Shown: in pieces, positions 1 to 6,105 of the stretch | How positions within the stretch are numbered: position 1 is the stretch's first letter | How the letters are laid out: the number at the start of each line of letters is the position of its first letter | NCBI GenBank assembly: GCA_027858275.1 | Contig: JAQIDA010000017.1 | Span: 1-8,336, forward strand | Origin: Candidatus Kapaibacterium sp. | GTDB lineage: Bacteria; Bacteroidota; Ignavibacteria; Kapaibacteriales; UBA2268 | Length of the DNA stretch: 8,336 bases | Direction: 5' to 3' | Notes under the pieces: generated by a model | Seen by the model: the letters and a program-made list of their open reading frames with translations, nothing else | What the model was told of the DNA's origin: nothing | Databases searched by the model: none | Program-made: the position numbers and the translations under genes

Positions 1-86
1 ATATATTACTGATGCGATCAAATTTGCCGGATTTCGATAATTCGTTTTGAATTAATCTTACTTCGAGCAAGTGATCGTTCGAGTTT

Positions 87-115
87 CTCCGTTATATAAT
101 CGCGGAGTACTTTTT
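87..115 (+). terminator. Possible weak terminator hairpin
   Basis: CTCCG (87-91) can pair with CGGAG (103-107) across an 11-base loop. Five T residues follow at 111-115. If the frame ending at base 40 is a real gene tail, this could be its terminator. The stem is short and the loop long, so it may be chance. Confidence 0.25.
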
Positions 116-412
116 GAGAAATAAACAGTTAAATATTGGTTTCAATATAATGAATTCATTTCACTAATTCAAATATATTTATGGGTGTTAGATTGCTCAT
201 CAATAAACAAACACACACGACATCGCGATTTCTCGCTGTCGTTATATCATGGAAAAGATTGAAACTTCATTTACCCGTACAGAGTCAAGTTAGTAAATTT
301 CATCGAATTGTACAAAGAGTATTTTTTTATTGTTGGTTTTGGGGTTTGAGGGAGCTTTCTTGTTCTCCCGAAGATGTTAGGATCGGCTGTCTCCGCATTT
401 TTGGACTTCTCC

Positions 413-452
413 AAAAAAAAACAGGCATTCTCAGCTTAAGCCAAGAATGCCT
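413..452 (-). terminator. Rho-independent terminator of the pqqD-like/pepD unit
   Basis: A perfect 9-bp stem, AGGCATTCT (423-431) with AGAATGCCT (444-452), encloses a 12-base loop that contains the palindrome GCTTAAGC. Nine A residues (413-421) on the plus strand become a U-tract directly after the hairpin in a minus-strand transcript. It lies about 37 bases past the pepD stop codon. A second small hairpin, TTTTTGGA (398-405) with TCCAAAAA (410-417), shares part of the A-tract and could back up termination. Confidence 0.85.
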
Positions 453-489
453 ATTTGATAAATATCAAATTCCGATTAAATAATTTTGA

Positions 490-1950
490 TTATTTTTTCG
501 GGATATTATTAACGATTTCGAGTAATAATTTCCAGCATTTCTGTGTGGAAGAAATCTGAATCATTTCTGACGGAGTGTGAACTTCCGCTAAGTTCGGACC
601 GAATGAAAGCATATCCATCTTAGGATATTTTTCGCCGATCAGACCACATTCCAAACCTGCGTGAATTGTTTCGATTACCGGCTCTTTGCCGAACAAATCA
701 ATATATGTTTGTTTTGCTGATTTCAGAATCGGAGAATCCATGTTCGGTTCCCAAGCAGGATAGCCGTCGCCGTGTTTGACAGTCGCTCCGCCGAGTTCCT
801 GACTGATTCTTACCATATTAGCGAGATCATATTTTTCTGATTCTACTGAGCTTCTCTGGCTTGTTACGATATAAATCTCATCGTCACGAGTTTCCACAAT
901 TGAGAAGTTAGTTGAAGTCTGAACCAAACCGTTGATGTCAGGACTCATTCTGTGAACGCCGTGAGGCATTACGTAGAAAGCGTTCATCAATCTGCGACCG
1001 AAACATTTTGTCATCACTCTGCAAGGCATATCAGTTGTTGCGCAAACAGCTGTGATACCCGGCTCTTTAGATGTATATTCAACTTTGATTTTCTGATCGA
1101 AGTCTTTAATAAATGCTTCAAAACCTTCTGTATGATCGTTAGCGATCATAATAACAGCAAATGCTTCTCTCGGAATAGCGTTGTGAGCGTTGCCGCCTTC
1201 GAAAGTAGAAATTCTGAAATCGAATTTTTTATCAGCAGTCCAAAGCAAACGATTCAAGAATTTGAGAGCGTTGGCTCTGCCGTCGTGAATTTCAATACCT
1301 GAGTGACCGCCCTGAAGACCTTTGATGGCTACTTCATAAGCTTTCATTCCTGTAGGAACCGGATCTGCTTCGTATTTGAAGCTTGCGTCTGTATTGATTC
1401 CGCCTGCGCAACCGATTGTGAAAGCGCCGTCTTCTTCTGAATCAAGATTGATAAGGATGTCTGCTTTGAGGAATGTATCGGACAAAGTCATCGCGCCTGT
1501 GAGGCCTGTTTCTTCGTCGAGTGTGCAAAGGAGTTCAAAAGCAGGATGAGGAATGTCATTTGATTCCATAATAGTCATACCCATAGCAACGCCGATACCG
1601 TTGTCAGCGCCGAGAGTAGTTCCTTTTGCTTTTACCCAGTCGCCGTCTACATAAGCCTGAATAGCATCGTTGTCAAAATCAAATTCTGTATCGCTGTTCT
1701 TCTGGCATACCATATCGATATGTCCCTGAATAGCGATAGCTTTGCGATCTTCCATACCCGGAGTTGCGGGTTTGCTGATGAGGATATTTCCTGTTTTATC
1801 TTTTTCTACAGCGAAATTATTTTTTTCTGCCCAACTTACGATATAAGCTGCGAGTTTGTCTTCTTTTCTTGAAGGGTGCGGATACTGACAAATTTCTTCG
1901 AAATTTTTCCATACTTCTTTTGGTTCGATGTTTGCTAATGCGTTAGCCAT
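490..1950 (-). CDS. pepD: Xaa-His dipeptidase (aminoacyl-histidine dipeptidase), M20 family
   Basis: This is a cytoplasmic zinc dipeptidase that cleaves dipeptides and some tripeptides, classically Xaa-His such as carnosine, and so recycles amino acids. The 486 residues match the usual length of bacterial PepD (about 485). The di-metal site is complete by motif: GHIDM (H77, D79), GADNG (D116), DEETG (E146 as the likely general base, E147), NLDSEE (D170) and EVHTP (H458). GLQGGHSGIEIHDGRANA (211-228) marks the lid/dimerisation domain inserted in the catalytic domain, as in M20 enzymes. The ATG overlaps the stop of the PqqD-like gene by 8 nt, and an AAGG-like sequence lies inside the end of that gene, so translation is probably coupled. 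The family call is secure; the true peptide preference cannot be read from sequence. Confidence 0.95.
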   Translation of the reverse strand: MANALANIEPKEVWKNFEEICQYPHPSRKEDKLAAYIVSWAEKNNFAVEKDKTGNILISKPATPGMEDRKAIAIQGHIDMVCQKNSDTEFDFDNDAIQAYVDGDWVKAKGTTLGADNGIGVAMGMTIMESNDIPHPAFELLCTLDEETGLTGAMTLSDTFLKADILINLDSEEDGAFTIGCAGGINTDASFKYEADPVPTGMKAYEVAIKGLQGGHSGIEIHDGRANALKFLNRLLWTADKKFDFRISTFEGGNAHNAIPREAFAVIMIANDHTEGFEAFIKDFDQKIKVEYTSKEPGITAVCATTDMPCRVMTKCFGRRLMNAFYVMPHGVHRMSPDINGLVQTSTNFSIVETRDDEIYIVTSQRSSVESEKYDLANMVRISQELGGATVKHGDGYPAWEPNMDSPILKSAKQTYIDLFGKEPVIETIHAGLECGLIGEKYPKMDMLSFGPNLAEVHTPSEMIQISSTQKCWKLLLEIVNNIPKK

Positions 1951-2323
1951 GTTTTCTGCCTTTTTTTAATTCTTTAAATGAGATAAATCCCGCGTTATAT
2001 AATTGCGTTAAATATCGTGTTAGTCTGTCTTGTATTTGTTCAACGTCATCACCGTAGATATGTTTCAGTGAATTCGCTATATCTTTGACTTTATTATTCC
2101 CGTCGATTTTTCCCCAAACCGCCGAACCTAATTCATCAAGGTTTGCCTTAATATACGGACTTTTCATTCGATGATTGATATACTTTCGAGCGAAGCTGTT
2201 TTTGAACTTCGGTACAAGCACGTCAATCATGCCGTCATCACGGCGCGAGCCGGTATAGTTTGGATTGGGAGTAAGCTCCATATAATCTATTTCATTTTCC
2301 GCGCGTTTTCTTTTTCCGAACAT
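1943..2323 (-). CDS. PqqD-family (peptide-chaperone fold) protein
   Basis: This is a 126-residue protein of the PqqD-like fold, a small winged-helix domain. In RiPP systems it binds the leader of a precursor peptide (RRE), but many stand-alone members have no known role. The diagnostic pattern is in the C-terminal half: LDELGSAVWGKIDG (62-75), then a helix DIANSLKHIYGDD (81-93), then RLTRYLTQLYNAGFISF (100-116). This is the W..IDG...v.dia..l........v...l..L...gfI pattern of the family. The N-terminus is basic (MFGKRKRAEN), followed by a predicted beta-rich stretch, MIDVLVPKFKNSFARKYI (32-49). I chose the ATG at 2323 over the TTG at 2374, because the extra residues look unlike the family and MFGK-type starts are usual in related proteins. 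No clear Shine-Dalgarno is seen. No radical SAM enzyme or precursor peptide is nearby; pepD follows with an 8-nt overlap. Confidence 0.8.
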   Translation of the reverse strand: MFGKRKRAENEIDYMELTPNPNYTGSRRDDGMIDVLVPKFKNSFARKYINHRMKSPYIKANLDELGSAVWGKIDGNNKVKDIANSLKHIYGDDVEQIQDRLTRYLTQLYNAGFISFKELKKGRKHG

Positions 2324-2629
2324 TCTTGTCAATTCTCGTAATATTAATGACCGTTGAATACATTTTGAACGCAAGTTACATAAAAATATTTTCCGGAATA
2401 ATGAAATATATTAGCCGCTGAATTAGAAAAGCTTTTAAGGAATATTTAAGATACTGCAGAGGGAGAAAATCCTTTCGATTGTCACTTACTCCTAAATCGG
2501 CACATAAAATACCGATTGACCGAGCTGCTAGTTCAAACACTTTTTGGATACACATATATTATTGCGTTTATCTCTTTAATTATCAGCATTTTAGCTGTAT
2601 CAGAAAAATACTTCGAATTAATTACTACT

Positions 2630-2644
2630 TTTCTGTTACAGAAA
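2630..2644. promoter_or_regulatory. 15-bp palindrome upstream of korA, possible operator
   Basis: TTTCTGT (2630-2636) and ACAGAAA (2638-2644) form a perfect inverted repeat around one central base. It lies about 15 bases upstream of the TATATTTG element, roughly where a regulator would overlap the -35 region. A partly similar palindrome, CTG-TAT-CAG followed by AAA, sits 38 bp upstream at 2595-2603. The regulator is unknown, and chance is possible in such AT-rich DNA. Confidence 0.35.
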
Positions 2645-2659
2645 TCAAATAAATTGATA

Positions 2660-2705
2660 TATATTTGCTCTTGGTTTTGATACTGATGATAATTATTAGT
2701 ATTTT
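2660..2705 (+). promoter_or_regulatory. Candidate promoter elements for korAB
   Basis: Two alternatives are visible. TATATTTG (2660-2667) fits the Bacteroidota -7 consensus TAnnTTTG, but no good TTTG lies at the right distance upstream. TTGATA (2677-2682), then 17 bases, then TATTTT (2700-2705) resembles a sigma-70 type promoter. Neither can be confirmed from sequence, and both leave a 5' leader of roughly 50-90 bases before the korA ATG. Confidence 0.3.
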
Positions 2706-2762
2706 TTAAAATCCTTAATATCGATAAGGTTAAACGATTTATAAATAATTCACAGAATTGTA

Positions 2763-4604
2763 ATGGAAAAACAAGAAAAGTATCTTGACGGACTAACCAT
2801 CAGATTCGCAGGTGACTCCGGAGACGGCATGCAGCTGTCCGGCACTCAATTCTCAAACACTTCCGGAGCTATGGGCAATTATGTAAACACCTTCCCGGAT
2901 TATCCGGCAGAAATTAGAGCCCCTGAGGGTACTCTCTACGGTGTTAGTGCTTATCAAATTCAAATTGCGACAAAAGAAATCAGCACTTTCGGCGCTTTTA
3001 TCGACGTACTTGTAGCGATGAATGCCTCATCACTCAAAGTGAGTCTGCCTAAACTTAGCAAAGGTGCGGTTATTATCGCAAACGAAAGCGGTTTTGGCGC
3101 AAAGAATCTCAAACTCGCTGAATATGAAACCAATCCTTTGGAAGACGGTTCACTGTCAGATTTCGAAGTTCATTCGGTTCCGATCGTAGAAACTATGAAA
3201 GAAGTTTGCGCTGATTTGGAAATGTCTCCCAAGTTTATTGAAAGAACAAAAAATTTATTTGCTCTCGGCATAGTATATGCACTATACTCTCGTGATTCGG
3301 AGCATACTATAAAATGGCTGAATGAAAAATTTGGTAAGAAACCTGTTGTGCTCGACGCCAATCTAAGAGCTTTGAAGAAGGGTATGGAATACACCGCAGT
3401 TAATGACGAGTTCACAACTATATATAAAGTCGAAAAATCTGAAGTTGAACCGGGTTTTTACAGAAATATTACAGGCAACGAAGCTGCCGCTCTTGGTTTA
3501 GTAATTGCCGCTAACCGTGCTAACATGCACTTATTCCTCGGTTCTTACCCTATTACCCCGGCTACTGAAATTCTGCATTTTATTTCAGGTTACAAGAAGC
3601 ACGGCGTAAAACACTTGCAGGCTGAGGACGAAATCGCGGGACTTACAAGTGCTATCGGCGCATCCTTCGGCGGGTATCTCGCCGCAACTACTACCAGCGG
3701 ACCGGGTCTCTCTCTCAAAGTTGAAGCTATGGGTTTGGCGTGTATTTTGGAACTTCCATTGGTTATAATCGACGTTCAGCGAGCAGGTCCGAGTACAGGC
3801 ATTCCTACTAAACCTGAGCAGACTGATTTGCTGATGGCCATGTATGGTCGTCACGGCGATGCTCCTATACCTATTGTAGCCGCGACTGATGCCGCGGACT
3901 GTTTCAATATGACTATTGAAGCTGCTCGTATTGCATTGAAATATATGACACCTGTTATTTTGTTGACCGACGGATATATCGCTCAGGGAACTAACGCATT
4001 CAAAGTTCCGCATATTGAAGATATTCCTGAAATGTCACCGACATTTGCTACGGATCCTGAAACTTATCAGTCATATAAACGCGATCCTGAAACATTAGCT
4101 CGTATGTGGGCTGTACCGGGAACTCAAGGTTTGGAACACAGAATCGGCGGATTAGAAAAAGAAGACATTACGGGTAATGTATCCAGCGATTCTGAAAATC
4201 ATCAGTTAATGACGAATCTTCGCCAAGCTAAAGTTGACGGGATTGCCAAAGATATCCCACTTCTCCAAGTTCACGGCGAACAAAGCGGCGATTTGTTGAT
4301 ACTTGGTTGGGGCGGAACGTATGGCGCTATAAAAGATGCATGGAATGATTTACGCTGTGACGGCAAAGTTGTTTCTCGTGCTCATCTGAAGTATCTCAAT
4401 CCTTTCCCGGCAAATATAGAAGAAGTTTTGAATAATTTCGACAGAGTACTCATTCCTGAATTGAATATGGGTGATCTCAAGATGATGATTCAGGGAAAAT
4501 TCTTGAAGCGAATCATTGGCTTAAACAGAGTCGACGGTCTGCCTTTGCAGACAAATGTTGTGTATAATAAAGTTGTAGAACTTTTAGAATCAAAGGAGGG
4601 TTAA
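2763..4604 (+). CDS. korA: 2-oxoglutarate:ferredoxin oxidoreductase subunit alpha (fused gamma-alpha)
   Basis: This is the large subunit of the cytoplasmic TPP enzyme that interconverts 2-oxoglutarate + CoA + oxidised ferredoxin with succinyl-CoA + CO2 + reduced ferredoxin. The 613 residues are a fusion in the usual order: an N-terminal gamma domain (about 1-200; FAGDSGDGMQLSGTQFS at 15-31), then the alpha domain from about 235. The alpha domain has the substrate-binding motif YPITPAT (262-268), the acidic QAEDE (286-290) expected near TPP, and AGPSTGIPTKPEQTDL (341-356), typical of KorA. The C-terminal domain starts near 510 (LLILGWGGTYGAI). The start has no Shine-Dalgarno (AT-rich leader), unlike korB. 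It precedes korB by four bases. Specificity for 2-oxoglutarate over another 2-oxoacid rests on family resemblance. Confidence 0.93.
   Translation: MEKQEKYLDGLTIRFAGDSGDGMQLSGTQFSNTSGAMGNYVNTFPDYPAEIRAPEGTLYGVSAYQIQIATKEISTFGAFIDVLVAMNASSLKVSLPKLSKGAVIIANESGFGAKNLKLAEYETNPLEDGSLSDFEVHSVPIVETMKEVCADLEMSPKFIERTKNLFALGIVYALYSRDSEHTIKWLNEKFGKKPVVLDANLRALKKGMEYTAVNDEFTTIYKVEKSEVEPGFYRNITGNEAAALGLVIAANRANMHLFLGSYPITPATEILHFISGYKKHGVKHLQAEDEIAGLTSAIGASFGGYLAATTTSGPGLSLKVEAMGLACILELPLVIIDVQRAGPSTGIPTKPEQTDLLMAMYGRHGDAPIPIVAATDAADCFNMTIEAARIALKYMTPVILLTDGYIAQGTNAFKVPHIEDIPEMSPTFATDPETYQSYKRDPETLARMWAVPGTQGLEHRIGGLEKEDITGNVSSDSENHQLMTNLRQAKVDGIAKDIPLLQVHGEQSGDLLILGWGGTYGAIKDAWNDLRCDGKVVSRAHLKYLNPFPANIEEVLNNFDRVLIPELNMGDLKMMIQGKFLKRIIGLNRVDGLPLQTNVVYNKVVELLESKEG
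4593..4599 (+). promoter_or_regulatory. Strong ribosome binding site of korB
   Basis: AAGGAGG lies within the last codons of korA, nine bases before the korB ATG at 4609. It fixes the korB start. It is a near-perfect Shine-Dalgarno, whereas korA itself shows none. Confidence 0.85.
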
Positions 4605-4608
4605 TAAT

Positions 4609-5658
4609 ATGAAAAACGTATTAGATTCTGTTTTAGAAGAAAAACACCAAGGTTCTTTCGAGTTCACGGCAAAAGATTTGAAATCCGGGGCTGACGTACG
4701 TTGGTGTGCGGGTTGCGGTGACTTTTCTGTTCTCGCACAAGTTCAAAGAATTATGCCTACGCTCGGAATTGCAAAAGAAAATATCGCTGTTATATCCGGT
4801 ATCGGTTGCTCAAGCCGTTTCCCTTATTACATGGATACTTACGGTATGCACACATTGCACGGCAGAGCTCTCGCAATTGCCTCAGGTTTGAAAATAGCTC
4901 GTCCCGAATTATCAGTATGGGTTGCTACAGGAGACGGTGACTGTATGAGTATAGGAGGAAATCATTTTATTCACGCCGCACGTCGCAATGTGAACATGAA
5001 TGTATTGATGTTCAACAATGGCATATACAGCCTCACCAAGGGTCAGTATTCACCTCTGTCATTGAAAGGTCAGATCACAAAATCTTCTCCTTTGGGCGTA
5101 TTGGATGATCCGTTCAATGCTTCAGCGTTGGCTTTGGGGGCCGGCTCAAGTTTTGTGGCTCGCAGCTATGATAAAGATGCAAAGCTGATGAAAGTTGTAC
5201 TTGAAAGAGCCGCAAGGCACAATGGGTTTGCTTTTGTCGAAATTTATTCAAACTGCGTTATCTTTAATGACGGCGCTTATGACGGATATACAACCAAAGA
5301 AAACAGATTTGACAATACTGTCAATTTGGAACACGGAATGCCGCTTGTATTCGGCAAAGATTTAGAAAAAGGTATCAAACTCGACGGCTTCAGACCGACT
5401 GTAGTCTCTCTGACTGACGGTAAGCATTCTAAGGACGACTTACTCATTCACGATGAAGCGGATACAACCTTGGCCGCCATACTCGCTGATATGACATATA
5501 ACCCCACAGTTCCGCAACCAATGGGTGTTTTCCACGCAGTAGATCGCACACCTTACGATCAAAGAACAACCGAGCAGTTGGAACATTATGCCATACAGCC
5601 GGGTGCAGGTGATATGAATGCACTACTTAAAGGCAACGATTCATGGGAAATCAAATAA
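4609..5658 (+). CDS. korB: 2-oxoglutarate:ferredoxin oxidoreductase subunit beta
   Basis: This is the TPP- and 4Fe-4S-binding subunit of the KorAB complex; it passes electrons from the 2-oxoacid to ferredoxin. The 349 residues fit the longer KorB type with a C-terminal extension. Cluster ligands are visible by family position: WCAGCGD (C33, C36), GIGCSS (C67) and YSNC (C216). The TPP/Mg motif is GDGDCMSIGGN (108-118), closing with FNNGIY (135-140), followed by LTKGQYSP (142-149), a conserved substrate/TPP loop. No separate ferredoxin-like delta subunit is encoded nearby, so this is a two-subunit (gamma-alpha + beta) enzyme with one cluster, which needs an external ferredoxin. It is cotranscribed with korA (four-base gap) and ends 28 bases before a strong terminator. 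Confidence 0.94.
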   Translation: MKNVLDSVLEEKHQGSFEFTAKDLKSGADVRWCAGCGDFSVLAQVQRIMPTLGIAKENIAVISGIGCSSRFPYYMDTYGMHTLHGRALAIASGLKIARPELSVWVATGDGDCMSIGGNHFIHAARRNVNMNVLMFNNGIYSLTKGQYSPLSLKGQITKSSPLGVLDDPFNASALALGAGSSFVARSYDKDAKLMKVVLERAARHNGFAFVEIYSNCVIFNDGAYDGYTTKENRFDNTVNLEHGMPLVFGKDLEKGIKLDGFRPTVVSLTDGKHSKDDLLIHDEADTTLAAILADMTYNPTVPQPMGVFHAVDRTPYDQRTTEQLEHYAIQPGAGDMNALLKGNDSWEIK

Positions 5659-5686
5659 TTAATATTAATTATTATCCCTGTTAAAT

Positions 5687-5722
5687 AAAAAAAGGCTGTC
5701 AGTTATGACAGCCTTTTTTTTT
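5687..5722. terminator. Bidirectional rho-independent terminator shared by korAB and the facing operon
   Basis: AGGCTGTCA (5693-5701) pairs perfectly with TGACAGCCT (5706-5714) around a GTTA loop. Seven A residues (5687-5693) precede the stem and nine T residues (5714-5722) follow it, so a U-tract results on either strand. It sits between two convergent genes: 28 bases after korB and 16 bases after the DUF1232 gene. Confidence 0.93.
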
Positions 5723-5738
5723 GATGTAATAATATCTG

Positions 5739-6074
5739 TCAGCCTAACCAAACCCTGACCTTCTCCTGAGCATCTGCTTTGTGGCTTTCCTTGATATTGC
5801 CGGCTATGATTGAAACAGCGGCGATCATAGCCGCGACGTCATCGCTGAATCCTACCAGAGGCAGTAAATCAGGAACAGCGTCGACCGGAGTGATAAAGTA
5901 TCCGAGAGCTCCGTAGATAACAGCTTTTGCCCATGCCGGCGTGTCTTCGTCCTTCAAGCAATTGTATAAAGTCAAGGCAAGTTCAATTACTCTTCTGCCG
6001 GCTCTACCCGAAAACTTGACCAATTTGTCCCAAAACCCGCTGTCAGTATACTCTTTGTTGTATTCAGTTATCAT
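5739..6074 (-). CDS. DUF1232 (YkvA-like) small membrane-associated protein
   Basis: This 111-residue protein carries the DUF1232 signature YFITPVDAVPDLLPLVGFSDDVA (59-81): the P-x-D-x-x-P-D-hydrophobic-G-x-x-D-D pattern that defines the family. Two hydrophobic segments flank the motif (about 49-67 and 79-94), so it probably sits in or on the cytoplasmic membrane. The N-terminal 45 residues are polar and helical. The function of the family is unknown. It lies 31 bases after the C1 peptidase gene on the same strand with no terminator between, so it is probably the second gene of that transcript. The ATG at 6074 has no Shine-Dalgarno before it. Confidence 0.85.
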   Translation of the reverse strand: MITEYNKEYTDSGFWDKLVKFSGRAGRRVIELALTLYNCLKDEDTPAWAKAVIYGALGYFITPVDAVPDLLPLVGFSDDVAAMIAAVSIIAGNIKESHKADAQEKVRVWLG

Positions 6075-6105
6075 AATTCAATTTTCAAATAATTATGGAT
6101 CATTA

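Larger units (their letters stand above)
1..489. other. Intergenic region, no gene supported
   Basis: No convincing gene is visible here. An open frame on the plus strand (181-483) has no recognisable domain, has no ribosome binding site at its ATG, and reads straight through the pepD terminator hairpin, so I treat it as chance. At the left edge, frame 2-40 encodes the last 12 residues of something (YITDAIKFAGFR, then TAA). It could be the 3' end of a plus-strand gene, but it is too short to identify. The stretch from about 320 to 350 is rich in T and G. GGGAG (350-354) can pair with CTCCC (365-369), but no T-tract follows. Confidence 0.5.
2324..2762. other. Divergent intergenic region between the PqqD-like gene and korA
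   Basis: These 439 bases must carry the promoters of both flanking units. They hold two related palindromes (2595-2603 and 2630-2644), candidate plus-strand promoter elements (2660-2705), and a weak hairpin AATCGG (2495-2500) with CCGATT (2512-2517). A minus-strand frame, 2376-2555 (59 codons from ATG), is open, but it has no ribosome binding site and no recognisable domain, so I do not call it. For the minus-strand unit, TATATTTC at 2403-2410 (read on the minus strand) is one base from the Bacteroidota -7 element, with no convincing -33 partner. Confidence 0.5.

Noticed and set aside
181..483. A 100-codon plus-strand open frame
   Set aside because: It has no domain, no ribosome binding site and an unlikely composition (many Cys, Trp, Phe), and it reads through the pepD terminator hairpin.
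952..1302. Plus-strand open frame inside pepD
   Set aside because: It is an antisense shadow of a gene whose catalytic motifs are complete on the other strand.
2324..2374. N-terminal extension of the PqqD-like protein from a TTG start
   Set aside because: A rare start codon, no ribosome binding site, and 17 extra residues unlike the family; the ATG at 2323 gives a typical basic start.
2376..2555. A 59-codon minus-strand open frame starting MCIQKVFELA and ending two bases before the TTG at 2374
   Set aside because: It has no ribosome binding site, no recognisable domain and an in-frame stop just before the ATG; it overlaps probable promoter DNA and fits chance.
2679..2703. Imperfect dyad around ATACTGATGATAATTATTAG upstream of korA
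   Set aside because: Only the outer 5 bp and an AT-only core pair; this is expected by chance in AT-rich DNA.
3585..4013. Minus-strand open frame inside korA (142 codons)
   Set aside because: It is an antisense shadow of the conserved KorA alpha domain, with Ser/Cys/Arg-rich low-quality protein sequence.
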